Below are positions 48,701-58,694 of a DNA stretch of 64,000 bases, piece after piece. The DNA is from Brachynemurus nebulosus (Eukaryota; Arthropoda; Insecta; Neuroptera; Myrmeleontidae). The first letter of the stretch is position 1, and every line of letters begins with the position of its first letter. The DNA lies in the NCBI GenBank assembly GCA_035578155.1, contig JAPWDM010000007.1, positions 35,872,413 through 35,936,412 on the forward strand, read 5' to 3'. The position numbers and the translations under genes were made by a program. The notes under the pieces were generated by a model. That model did no database searches and was not told the origin of the DNA. It worked only from the letters and a program-made list of their open reading frames with translations.

Positions 48701-50048
48701 TGGTTGTGTCGTTAGTTTTAGACGTTGAGGAAGTTGAAACCACTCTTAGAAATTTTTTTTTTAAATGGACTTGGTACAAACACCACTACTCAACTGACGA
48801 TATGTTAATTGTATGAAAAAAATGTTTTTCATGTTCCCAGTGGAATTTCCTTCAATTCTTGAACAGTAACTTGGACGTAAATTGGAACGTTATTTTGATA
48901 GGTGAATTTAAACGCTTCTCCATTTCGTCAAGATTGGTAGGGAAGTTGTTGTGGAAAATGCATTTCTGTAGTGTCGAATTCTCTTTTTTATCGAATGCTA
49001 CAAGCCGTCACTCATTTCCTAGTTTTCGAGTAGTAGCGATCTAAAACTGAAATAATTTTGATTCCTACGAAATAGGTTTGGCTTCTACTTTCTTCCAAAA
49101 AGATAAAACAATTGTACTGTACAAAAATGTTTTTCTTGGATCGTTTTTTGCTGAGTTTTATGGAGCTTTTTGGGGAGGATTGTACCCACTCATGTTCCCA
49201 CTGGCTACGCCCATGATCGAGAATAAAGGCAGTAGAAAAAATCGTTCAAATAGACGTCTGTTCAAAATACTTTTTCTTGAATATCATCAACAATTTCATC
49301 ACAACAGATAATTGTATCTGAAATTTTCAATTTCGAATCAGACAAGTCAATAATTTCACTTATGTACTTTATACACACACATGCGCAATCACACAAAACC
49401 GCACTTGTGCGACATCCAAATTACTTACTTACTGTTTGCTTCGTTTGAAAAATTATTCTTGGCGACAAGTTTGGAAAATTGACAAAAATCAAAAATAACC
49501 ATTTGATGTTATCTTTGTCGAGCGCATGTGTAGATCGTCTTCGCACTCACACACATTCAGTGTCACATTAAATTAAATTAAAAACGTTTATGCCCACTGT
49601 TATTTATTTATCATTGTCCTTTTGTCCAAATGCACAAGATTATAAAAGTTTTTTTTTTGTTTTTTGTTTTTTGCAAACAAAATAAAAATAGCTCGATCAT
49701 TCTATCTCGTTTCTATAAAATGGTAACGAAAGAGAGGAAGATAATATTGCGCGGATAATTGTTTTTTTATTTATTATTTATGACTGCCCATTAGCGTAAT
49801 GGCGTGGTATATTTTTGAAAAAAACAAGGAAATTAAATCGAATTTATTTTTTCTGCCAAGAATTTAGAAAAATCATTTTTTGAATGCATTATTTTTTTTT
49901 TTTTAAAGATTTCCGTGTCAGTCCGTGCAATCCTTTCTTTTGCCTCAACATTTTTGAGCTAATGTTAACTGATTTAAATAAATATTACAGGTTTTCCATT
50001 CCCTGGAATTAGAGCAGGTTATCCGGCACTATTACCTGGCCAATATGG
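31858..50048 (+). CDS. Rbm24: RBM24/RBM38-type RNA-binding protein (5' part, 3 exons)
   Basis: A single-RRM RNA-binding protein of the RBM24/RBM38 (SUP-12) family, regulators of splicing and mRNA stability, best known in muscle. Exons: 31858-32130, 38523-38649 and 49991-50048. The phases join cleanly (0, then 1, then 2). After a Ser/Ala-rich N-terminus with an alanine run, the RRM starts at [18 protein letters not shown] (RNP2 LFVGGL at residues 48-53). RNP1 KSRGYGF (residues 85-91) ends exactly at the first intron and continues in exon 2 with V. Exon 2 gives [19 protein letters not shown] and [11 protein letters not shown], diagnostic of this family. Exon 3 gives [20 protein letters not shown]. 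The last visible donor (GTAAGT at 50049) leaves phase 2, and the Ala/Tyr-rich C-terminal exons are not found in this window. Introns of 6.4 and 11.3 kb are full of transposons. Confidence 0.9.
32202..32420. mobile_element. Small TTAA-flanked element in Rbm24 intron 1
   Basis: TTAA at 32198-32201 and 32421-32424 bracket partly mirrored ends: TCCCTTTAGGACTAATGACG at the left, CGTCGGTACTAAAAGAG at the right. A short hairpin, ATGACGAGCT paired with AGCTCGTCAT, sits just inside the left end. It is noncoding. Confidence 0.5.
33945..34340. repeat. Interspersed repeat with GGGAATCCCC end, copy C
   Basis: Shared blocks with 1536-1790 are ACTAATGAGGGAATCCCC, AGTATTTTAGTAATTTAAT and GCAGCCATACTGAATATTAG. 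Part also matches 30490-31080 inverted (TATTACACATAATATCGTGG). Noncoding. Confidence 0.6.
35152..35565. mobile_element. hAT-type MITE built of ACCAAG/CTTGGT words, copy 1
   Basis: The ends TAGTGATGAGCAAATG and TTTTGCTCATCACTA are inverted repeats, flanked by a perfect 8-bp duplication ATTTCCTG (35144-35151 and 35566-35573). Most of the interior is irregular CTTGGTCTTG repeats, with ACCAAGAC near both ends. It is noncoding. Confidence 0.9.
36146..36740 (-). mobile_element. Internally deleted hAT element with transposase C-terminal remnant
   Basis: The ends CAGTGGCGTAGCGTG and AGCTACGCCCCTG are inverted repeats, flanked by a perfect 8-bp duplication GTGGGGTA (36138-36145 and 36741-36748). On the minus strand, 36327 to about 36470 encodes a C-terminal piece ([11 protein letters not shown], then [16 protein letters not shown]). 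It aligns with the end of the transposase at 59176 (QERLNNLSIMC, then VIEDFAFQKSRKK), so the two are distant relatives. It sits inside an older repeat whose other copy is near 45480-45515. Confidence 0.85.
37050..37430. repeat. Unclassified interspersed repeat, copy 2 of 3
   Basis: It matches 29553-30155 and 43650-43985 through TTTCGAACGAAACATTCTAT, TCAGCCAGACACG and TTATGCAGCACGTTGCGACAG. Noncoding. Confidence 0.65.
37538..38110. mobile_element. hAT-type nonautonomous element, copy 2
   Basis: The ends TAGGAATGATCGATATT and AATATCGATCATCCTTA are flanked by a perfect 8-bp duplication ATATTGTG (37530-37537 and 38111-38118). It has the same ATCGATGTTT-rich termini and hAT dimerisation fragment (around 37740-37880, with frame breaks) as 9723-10477, but lacks the palindromic insert. 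The perfect flanking duplication suggests it is younger than copy 1. Confidence 0.9.
39467..40369. mobile_element. piggyBac-type MITE, copy 1 (903 bp)
   Basis: The ends CCCTAGAATCATACGT and ACGTATGATTCTAGGG are perfect inverted repeats flanked by TTAA (39463-39466 and 40370-40373). CCCTAGA is the start of the classical piggyBac terminal repeat, and inner GTGCGTCAATTTGACGA near 39650 also recalls that family. No transposase is encoded. Copy 2 is at 57054-58018 in the opposite orientation. Confidence 0.9.
41461..41819. mobile_element. hAT-type MITE built of ACCAAG/CTTGGT words, copy 2
   Basis: TAGTGGTGAGCAAATG and TTTTGCTCATCACTA are mirrored, with a perfect 8-bp duplication GTTAAGTT at 41453-41460 and 41820-41827. 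It has the same interior style as 35152-35565 but is 55 bp shorter. Noncoding. Confidence 0.9.
42400..42800. other. GC-richer island in Rbm24 intron 2
   Basis: In an otherwise AT-rich intron this stretch has C-runs (CTCCCCCCCTCCC), GGTGGGGGATGGTGGGGGGTGG near 42498, ACCGGACGGACGGAC near 42583, and clustered G-runs at about 42750-42795. It has no plausible coding frame. It may be a regulatory island or simply a low-complexity patch. The G-runs could form a quadruplex. Confidence 0.4.
43650..43985. repeat. Unclassified interspersed repeat, copy 3 of 3
   Basis: It matches 29553-30155 and 37050-37430 through GCAACGAAACATTCATTATT, TCTTCAGCCAGACACAACCG and TTATGCAGAATATTGCGACAG. Noncoding. Confidence 0.6.
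44826..45562. mobile_element. Possible inverted-repeat element with nested repeat debris
   Basis: GCTATCACAGTGTGAC at the left is approximately mirrored by ACACTGTGATGG near 45546 and also by GTGACACTGTGGTGATA near 45161. Inside, about 45327-45515 is a hAT-like fragment (CAGGGCCGTGG, then GGGCCCCAGGG and CTACCCCACCCTC). Boundaries are uncertain. Confidence 0.35.
46120..46409. mobile_element. TA-flanked MITE with TTCAAAGAAATATTT repeats, copy 1
   Basis: The ends TACACACTAAATGATTTATT and ATCGTTTTGAGAGTGTA are imperfect inverted repeats, and each ends in TA, as in Tc1/mariner-type elements. The interior is filled with TTCAAAGAAATATTTTT-like words in both orientations. Noncoding. Confidence 0.7.
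47774..48002. mobile_element. Short hAT-type MITE, 229 bp
   Basis: TAGTGGTGGATTTAC and TAAATCGGCCACTG are imperfect inverted repeats. The flanks GGGAGGAA (47766-47773) and GGAAGGAA (48003-48010) agree at 7 of 8. A 154-codon open frame runs through it from flank to flank but follows transposon ends, so it is not called a gene. Confidence 0.7.
48011..49990. other. Rbm24 intron 2, 3' part
   Basis: No coding exon, RNA gene or delimited element is seen. It ends at the acceptor AATATTACAG before exon 3. Confidence 0.4.
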
Positions 50049-50397
50049 GTAAGTGTGGCGTTTGCATTTACATTTTTTTTGTCTAATTTTTTTCACATTT
50101 TTTATAATTAATTTCCAAAACAAAAAAAAAATTGATAAATCAGAGTTTAATTCAACAAAATTTGAGCCCCATCAGAGAAATTTCATGTAAAAAGATTTTC
50201 CCCAAATTGTTTAGCTAAGAAAACGATTTACAATCGAATTTGAAAGATCCAGTATGAAAATGTACTTAAGTCGAAACATTCCAGTCATATTCTTAAATTT
50301 ATTTGTCGATGTTAGTTAAGGAGTAAAAGTAACCTTTAATAAAATTTGATTTGAATATGAATTATTTTGTAAAAATCAGGTAATCGGAAGAATCCTA

Positions 50398-51393
50398 CAC
50401 AGTAAAAAAATTTGTGTTCTGCGTAAAACTAGTGGTTAAAATTTTTGTGTTAAATAAGTAACACAACCCTGCGTTAATGTAACATTTCGTGTTTGTGTTA
50501 AATGAAAATATTAATACAAATTTCGATTTAACAGAATAAAAATGTTAACCTGTTTTGAACAACACCGAAGTAACACAATATTTCTGTAGAACAAAAGAAT
50601 GTTATAAGTACACAACTTACATTAGAATATATATCTACCAAAATATATATAATAAAAAAGATGAGAGTAGTTCTTATTATTAAACAAAACCGAAAAATTA
50701 TAAGTTTTTTCAATTATTGACGAATATAGTTTTATTAAACGTTTAAAAATGAAACAATTTTCTTACATTTTAAGGTTATTTTGTTACAGATTTAGTTACA
50801 AAAAATCATGTAAGCGTACTTGAAATTGTATATTGAAATATTATAATATACCATCTCAAGTAAGCTTACATGATTTTTTGTAACTAAATCTATAACAAAA
50901 TAACCTTAAAATGTAAGAAAATTGTTTCATTTTTAAACGTTTAATAAAACTATATTCGTCAATAACTGAAAAAAACTTATAATTTTTCGGTTTTGTTTAA
51001 TAATAAGAACTACTCTCATCTTTTTTATTATATATATTTTGGTACATTTATATGGAAACAAACAAGAATTTGTACAAAGGACTGACTTACATACTTTCCG
51101 TTCTTTGAGTCTCATTTATAATAATATATGAACAAAATCGTTATATAATTTTTGACGATTTTCAAATATCTTAAGCTGCAGTGGAAATAAAATATTGAAT
51201 AAAAAAGTTTAACAACTCTGATAAATCTGAAAAATTAACATAAAATGTATGTCGTTTTGTGTGTTAAATCATTGACACAAATCTTGTGTAAAGATTTGAC
51301 ACATATGTTTTGTGTTAAAATAACACAAAACATTGAGTGGACCGTTCTGGACATGTGAAATGTGTTAATTTTAACACAAATTTTTTCACGGTG
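50398..51393. mobile_element. TA-flanked element containing a 188-bp-arm hairpin
   Basis: The ends CACAGTAAAAAAATTTGTGTT and AACACAAATTTTTTCACGGTG are inverted repeats bordered by TA, as in mariner-type MITEs. In the centre, 50636-50823 and 50856-51044 are nearly perfect reverse complements separated by about 32 bases. The open frames in both arms (around KKLIIFRF) are mirror images of the same noncoding DNA. Confidence 0.85.
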
Positions 51394-52469
51394 TATGATA
51401 TTTACTAGAGAAACTCTTATCAAGCTGCAAATTCATTTTTTTAATAAATTTGAGAATACGGCGTTGTGAATTACCTTTTAAATTAAAATCGTACCTAAAA
51501 TGAAAATTGTTGAACAGGTAGGTTTAAACATTGTTAGATTAAAAAGAAAAAAAGAATTACATTGTCGTTTATACGTAACTGATCAAGTGAGTGTTGGACA
51601 CCCATGTTAACGACCGAAAACATGAATGCATAAAGGTTTCGTAGTTGCGTTACGAAATCCAAAAAACGTAAAATATAACTTAAATACGTTTTCTATACTG
51701 GGTGTTTCAGTCACAAAAAATGACTTAAGACATTTTTCGAACACTTTCAGAACGCCCAATTGAACAATTTGATTTTGGCATGCGGGAACCATATTTCGAA
51801 AATCTTTTTACATGTACATTATTTTTTCAAACCTAAAAAAAAAAACTTTTTTTTTCAATAAATTTTATTTTTGTTCTTTTCTCTTTTTTTTGGCAGCCAC
51901 AAAATTCAAAACACAATCAATTTTCAAATATAACAAATTTCTGATGCTAAATTTGAATTTGAAAAAAATTTGTTTGCACGTCTCAAGTGAAGGCTAATAT
52001 TTCAAAAAACAAATTATTCTGTTACAAAAAAAATAATAAAAAAAATGGTTCCAATGCCAAGTCGGTAATCGAAATTTTATATTTTGAGTTTTTGTTCCGT
52101 TTTTTTGATTCACACTGTGTGGTTGCTAGTGTTTTTTTTTAACATAAACAGTTTTTTTTTTGCTTATTACCGGTGGTTTCAAAAGTTGTTCACTTACATT
52201 TTGTTTTAATGTTTTCATGGTCAGTTTAATTAAAAAGTTTAGATGATTCGAGCATACAGTTTGCGAAGAATTCACCGGTGATACAAGATAGCGAAAAATG
52301 TCTTACTGATTAAGATGTTTTTGTGGGTAATAATTTACTCCGAACGAGTGTTAGTTTCCAATTTTTAATGAGACGGTAAAATGTTTCAGCCAAACCAATG
52401 GATTTTCGCATAACATGTCAAAATAATTAATATTTTTCGAGTCAAATTACGACCCACAAAATTCTTTTA

Positions 52470-52893
52470 TACAATCTCAAAACAATTTTTTCGTTCAAAG
52501 ATTAACAATTTTTTTCATTTTTTTTTTTTTTTTTTTTTTAATCAAAAAAATATTCGTTCGATTCAATGAAATATTTATTTGCCTTTGTTAGTAGTCAGAA
52601 AAATATTTGTTTGAATTAAAAACATTTTTTTTTTGATTCAAAGAATTATTTTTTTGAGTCAAAGAAATATTTTGCTCATTCAAAGAAATACTTTTTTGAT
52701 TCAAAGAAAAATATTTTTTGAACCACAGAAATATTTTCTTGATTCAAAGAAATATTTTTTTGAGTCAAAGAAATTTTTTTCATTCAAGAAATACTTTTTT
52801 GATTCAAAGAAATATTTTTTTGATTCAAAGAAATATTTTTTTGATTCAGAGAAATTTTTAATCTTTAAACAAAGAAATCGTTTGAGGAGTGTA
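52470..52893. mobile_element. TA-flanked MITE with TTCAAAGAAATATTT repeats, copy 2
   Basis: The ends TACAATCTCAAAACAATTTTTT and AAATCGTTTGAGGAGTGTA are imperfect inverted repeats, related to those at 46120-46409. The interior, 52600-52860, is a near-tandem run of about 20-bp units (GATTCAAAGAAATATTTTTTT). The 91-codon frame across it is a repeat translation, not a protein. Confidence 0.75.
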
Positions 52894-54029
52894 CGATTCG
52901 AAGATTAACATTTCTGCAGCATCCAAATCTCTGTTATTCTGTTCTAATAGGCGAATATTATATGAAAAAAGAAGAGTTTAGTTTTGAATTTTATATTTTT
53001 TTACTTTGTTATTTTTTTAAATTTAAGAGAACTTGTCGTGATAAAGCAATATTTATACATTAATATAAATTAAATTATCGATTCAATAATTAATTATTTA
53101 TAACACGTAAAAGAAACACTGAGTGATTAATCATGATTTAATGATAAAATTGAATACAAAACTATATCACGGTTGGACGTTGTTATATGAACGCGATTGT
53201 ACACCACATCAGTTGGTATTACAAAACATGTACAGTATTGGTTCGTTTGGAACCAATACTGAACGAAAGCCAAACCAAAAAGAACGAAATATATTCTTCA
53301 GTTTTTTTAACAAAGAAGAAAATATATGTTTCAATCATTTTAATTCATCCTGCAATCGTATTGTTTTAAGATATTGAGTGATTAATGTAATAATTAACTA
53401 ATATTTTATTGTGTCCGTAAACTACGAAATCTTATTGGGAGAAGGGAGGAGCCAGAGTCGAGTTACGTAATTTTTGAATGTGAAAAAACATGCAACGGAA
53501 TTCCTTCAAAGGGATTGTGTTACCATTTGGTCACATGGTTTTCACAGTGCAATTTTACAGTAGGGGGAGATGTATTTTATGAGAAAATATTTTATTAATA
53601 TTTTAAAATTAAACATTATGGTAGTATTTTGAATCAGGCTAATTGATGGTAGGCAATTTAAGTGTAAAACTTTAATTTTTTTTCCTTTTTTGTTCTGGAT
53701 TATACGTCACATATTTGAACGTTGATGTACGTCGTATTCGAATAGATAAATAAAAATTTGTTTGTATAAAATTAAAAATAGTAATATATTTTTAATGATT
53801 GCATGCAAATGGGTATCAATATTATATACTATATATAATAAAATAAATTCAGTCAATGAAAATTATCTTGGAAAAATATTGTCAAAGAACAAAGGGTGAC
53901 CTATTTTTTATTTATTTTACTAATTCAAATCGCATGATGCTTGAAATATGTAAAAAAAAGTGACATTCAATATATTATTATTAAGTGCCGTTTGTCCCAA
54001 ACTTAAAGCAACATTGAAATTTGAGATTT
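52894..54029. other. Gene-free AT-rich stretch
   Basis: No gene or bounded repeat is seen. A short inverted motif TTGGTTCGTTTGGAACCAATA near 53238 is the only local symmetry. Confidence 0.4.
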
Positions 54030-54917
54030 TAGTTTATACCACAGAGTAATGCAGAGGTACAGCAACTATCTCTATGTGAACGTTAGGCTACTTAGTAGTC
54101 AATCCTTTAGTGACAGTCGATGAGTGTAAGTGAATCACAAGTCAATTGAATTGATTGTTATGTTGATTGGATGGGTAGTGTTACAATCCCCACACGGAGC
54201 CACATATATGCGTGTGGTATCATAGATATGTATGCGAAGCACGGGTACCACCACCTCCGTTCACTCACACAAAGACAGATTAGCGCACAAATGCAAAGTA
54301 AAACCAGGACACGTATATAGTCTGTTAAGCAAGATCGTGGTCGAAATAATTTATATAAAAATTTATTTAAAAAAATTTTGAAATACATATATACGTTCCA
54401 CTTGATGAGGACTACGACGCAATTAGCTTAATAAGGTGTCCAGTCACCACCGGCGTCGATAATCGCCGGGGGTGACGCTATTTTCGAGGCATACTTTTAG
54501 TTAAATTGACGAATTTCTTAGATTTCAATTTTTTAGATTGAAACGAATCTCGCGAGTTTTCCTCGAAGTTTGTACTTGATATGTGACTTAATCGGATTGG
54601 TATCGGGCGACTGTGACGGCCAGTCGAATGTAACGATGCCAGATTTGGCATTCGTGTCGGGTATTTGACACCCATGGTTCTTCACTTGTTATTCTAACAA
54701 AAGACAAACAACTGAATCTTTCTTTAAAGTGCGTGGTAGACAAAGGTTCACTCTATCTGCTCACAAAATATTTAGAGAAAAATTTTTACCATTTGTGAGT
54801 ATGGTCGACCACGATCTTACTTAACAGACGTAATATATTTTCTATCTCTTACTGGTTACACTGGTTCCAGTAGTATAGAGATAGATATGTTGTCTCTACT
54901 GCTCTGTGGTTTATCTC
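54030..54917. mobile_element. Inverted-repeat element, about 0.89 kb
   Basis: Left AGTTTATACCACAGAGTAAT and CTATCTCTATG are mirrored at the right by AGAGATAGATATG and GCTCTGTGGTTTATCT. A second inner pair, TCTGTTAAGCAAGATCGTGG near 54322 and CCACGATCTTACTTAACAGA near 54806, shows nested symmetry. No transposase is seen and the class is unknown. Confidence 0.6.
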
Positions 54918-55059
54918 AAAAATATGATCAGTTACTGACAGAACTGTAGAATTGAGTAACAACAAAATTATGACGTGTAGGACATATTTCTGAATTAATT
55001 TTGACCTACTGAAACGCAGTCTTGAAAAGAGAATCTTTAAATTAGAAAAATTTGTTTAA

Positions 55060-55340
55060 CCTTTAACCGGTAAGGTGATATCTGTGAGTCGTATACAAAT
55101 ATATTCTTTCAGTTTTCTTCCTCCCTGCTTGTTTTTGCTAACTGAACGTTTGTGTATTCTTTTATGGTTTAGGGCAAATTTTACCCTGCTGGAGTAAGGG
55201 GAGTGTTTGATACATGCATATACGTGTGGTCTCCAGTTTTGGCTATCTATGTTACCAGCCTGCGGTATGTTAATTTGTCGATGTCTCTCAGACATCACTT
55301 TCCCGTGAGTATTATAAAAACTCACCTTACCGGTTAAGGG
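55060..55340. mobile_element. TTAA-flanked MITE, 281 bp
   Basis: CCTTTAACCGGTAAGGTGA at the left and TCACCTTACCGGTTAAGGG at the right are inverted repeats, with TTAA directly outside (55056-55059 and 55341-55344). Noncoding. Confidence 0.8.
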
Positions 55341-55344
55341 TTAA

Positions 55345-57049
55345 AAGAAATTCATTCTCTATTTCCTATTCTTAATTTTGGTAAAGTTAATTTTTTCCCA
55401 TGTCCTTCTATATCTTTTCAACTATCACTTTTTATAGTTTTTGTATTTACAGACAAACACTTTTTTCATTTCCTTTTAAAACTGTTGAAACGGAGAGCTA
55501 TTTATCTCGTCGGCTAGGACAGATGTTTTTTTTCTCTGTCTGTTATATATAGACTTTATTTGAATGCATTATATGTAATATTGCAAAGAAATCGTGACAA
55601 TATGTAAAAAAATATTATGTAATATCTTTCCATTAATCGTTTTTTTGTCTTTATTCGTCGAGGTGGTGTTACTGTCGCGTTAATTATTCATTTTACATAT
55701 CTACTAACTTTTTATGATATATGTAGGCGATTTATTCGATAAAATTTTCTACGACGCGACGTCTCGAATGAAAAGAACTATCTACCGTTGACTTAAATCA
55801 CAATAACTGGTATATGATTAAAGTCAAATTGGAAGTTGTTCAAGGTGTTCTAAAGTAAAAATAACTTTACAATTTTTTTCTTTATAAATATTGCTTTATC
55901 AAATCTGGATCACTTAATCTAGCATTATGATTGACGTTCAGTCAAATTCAGGGCTTAAAAATTTGTGGCTGCTAAAAAACATTACAATTTCACTATTTTA
56001 TGTTTATTTTATTCGAAAAAATTCCCTCGATCTAATTTGATAATTAATGCGCATGCGTATATTAAACTCATATGTAAAAAGTGTATAGAAATATATGAAT
56101 TATATTGTTACAATCGTATCTCCATCATTTTCCAGAGTAGCCCCACTGTGGTTGAGACCCTTCTAGCCTAATTGCCGGACTATTCAAATTCAAATTATTC
56201 CAAACAAAACAAAAAAAAAACCAAACCAAAAATATGTAAAAGAAAAACGTAAAATATTTTTCAAAAATAACTTTTTCCGTAAACTGACTAAAGTGTGTTG
56301 TGTGCGCGTGCCAGTTTTACTATTGTTTATTTATTTATTTATTTATTTATTTGTTGTTTATTTTTTATATTGTTTTAGATGAGACGCTTTGATCTAAAAT
56401 TAAATTTAACAAACAATTTGTATACAGGTAAAATTTCTATATCGATGTCGATTTAAGTGTCGTGATACAAATAAATAGCACGAATTCGCGGGTTTGTCCC
56501 GTTTTTGTTGTGGTTGCTTTTGCACATGCTCAAACCAAAGAGATAAGTTGTGTGCACACAGCAGAGTTTGCGCCTGTCTGACTAACTTTAATTATGCCAT
56601 TTTTATTGATTTTTTTTTTAATTTGATGTTTTAATTTTTTCTTTTTGAAGTACGGTAGTTAACTGTTAATAACAAAATATAACTTTTTAAAAATTCGCGG
56701 TCATTTGTTACGTCATAATACCTGTATACAGTGAAAATGATGCAACTAAACATATTTCAGTTTGAAGTGATCTAAATGGATTAATGTTTTTGGGTTTTCG
56801 TATGTGTTAAGTAATTTAATTTTGGATCGGTGTCTGTAACAAATTTTTTTGGAGGAATTAGTTTTCGGTTAGAGAATAAGTAATTAGTTCATCTTTGAGT
56901 TTTTTTTTGTAGTAAATACTTTTAGATTTTTTTAGTTTTTGGTTTTCTATTATAATAATAATTTAGACATATCTACTGGGTGTAAAACTTCTTATCATTA
57001 ATTATGTAATTATTGTTCTAGAAATGTTATGGTAAAGTAGTTGGTAATT
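55345..57049. other. Gene-free AT-rich stretch with TTTA microsatellite
   Basis: No exon of the upstream RNA-binding protein gene and no other gene is seen. A (TTTA)n run lies at about 56327-56352. Confidence 0.4.
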
Positions 57050-57053
57050 TTAA

Positions 57054-58018
57054 CCCTAGAATCATACGTTGGTCTACGAGTCAAGTTAATCATACATCGG
57101 CGTCGTTTCGACGAATGGACTTTTTACGGGGAGTTTTAGAGTTTATTTGCAAAAAATATTTTTTTTACATAACAATATTACAAAAGCGAACAAAATATTT
57201 AAAAAAAATGGATTTGGAAAAATTTCTTAATATAAATATTTATTAATTTTAATTTTTATTCTTTTTAAAATTAATTTTAATTATTAATTTTAATCTTTTT
57301 ATCAAAGCATATTTTCACTATAAAAATTAAAAAATAGATAAATACATCAGTTGTATCATAAAACATGTCTGTCAAATAATTAATTTATGAACTATTATGA
57401 GTCAGTGGACATGTGTGACTTTATAGAATGTGAAATTTCTGTCATAAATATTCCTATAGATATGTAGTTATTTCCCCATTAGGCACATTTGTAAATTTTC
57501 TAAAATTTGTTAGTAATTTTTCGAATAAGACCTCAAAAAATAATAAAAATAAAAATATTTTCCACAAAATAAATTGTTAACCTTTTATTAAGTCACTTGA
57601 AACGCATTCTTTGGTTTTCGATTCAATATATTAAAACTTCAGTATTATGTCGTCTCTATAAGTCAAACAGCTGTAATCATCTTTCACATTATCATAATCA
57701 TTGAATAAATTAATTATAACATCCATATCTTGAATACATTTTAGAAAAATTAGGAAAGCTTTTATATGTGGAGTACAAAATCTTTAAAAAAAAAATATAG
57801 GTTAATCATACATCGTCGTCCTTTTGACGCACACTATTTCAGTATAAAAAAAAAAAAAACGACAATAGCTATAAACAAAATTTATACGTTTTATGTGTTA
57901 TAATAACAAATAAATTAGATAACAGAAGTTTTACAGCAAACAGGTACCGATAAGTTGTAGTATTGGAACAGGTAGAGAAGTTCGTTCGTCGTTTTGACGA
58001 GTACGTATGATTCTAGGG
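57054..58018. mobile_element. piggyBac-type MITE, copy 2 (965 bp)
   Basis: The ends CCCTAGAATCATACGT and ACGTATGATTCTAGGG are perfect inverted repeats with TTAA on both sides (57050-57053 and 58019-58022). It is an inverted copy of the element at 39467-40369, sharing for example AAACTTCAGTATTATGTCG and GAACTTCTCTACCTG in opposite orientation. Noncoding. Confidence 0.9.
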
Positions 58019-58022
58019 TTAA

Positions 58023-58694
58023 TTCTGGCTGTACTGAATAATTTGATTAGATTTGCTAACTCTGTCGAGCTTCATATAGAATTATCGTGCTCTGAAGTTT
58101 GGACGACATTATAGTACAAAGTGTTCATTCGTAAAAATTATATTGTCCTAATTTCCTGTGTCGCCCAAACAAGAAAACGATATAAAACAATTAAAATTTC
58201 AACACGGACTTTTGAATTTTCCTTGAATTTTTTTTTTTGGTCAATTTCCATACAGTTGTTTCATATTAATCGACGTCAGACTCGTAAAATTTTGACGTCA
58301 AAATTTCATAAAACAACAGCTGTGATGTTATTGTTGAAAATTTTTTGATCAGTCCAAAATAAATTTTTTGTATTAGTGAAACAATTCACCAAAAATTTTT
58401 GTTGGGAATATCTATATTTTGCAGAGAAACTTATACTTAAGGCGGAATTTTAGTCTAAAAATGTGAATTTTGATCTTACGCTCCTTTTACATTGTACGGT
58501 TTTCGCCGTACGGTAAAAAACCGTACGGCTTTTTACCGTGATATTGTTACTTTCACATTGCACGGTTTTTTGCCGTTGTAAACTGAATATCTTTATTCGA
58601 CTTGCAACATTATACAAATAATAAGTGTCATTAAAGTTAATTTTATAAATCAGAGGAAATAGAAAGTAGGATTATTTATTATCACACTCTTTGA
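58023..58694. other. Gene-free stretch with ACGG/CCGT hairpin cluster
   Basis: At about 58494-58576 the words CCGTACGG, ACGGTAAAAAACCGT and TTTACCGT form overlapping hairpins, with a repeated ACATTGYACGGTTTT. It is probably the edge of an unclassified element. Confidence 0.4.

Noticed and set aside
52633..52908. 91-codon repetitive frame
   Set aside because: It is a translation of the 20-bp TTCAAAGAAATATT repeats of a MITE.
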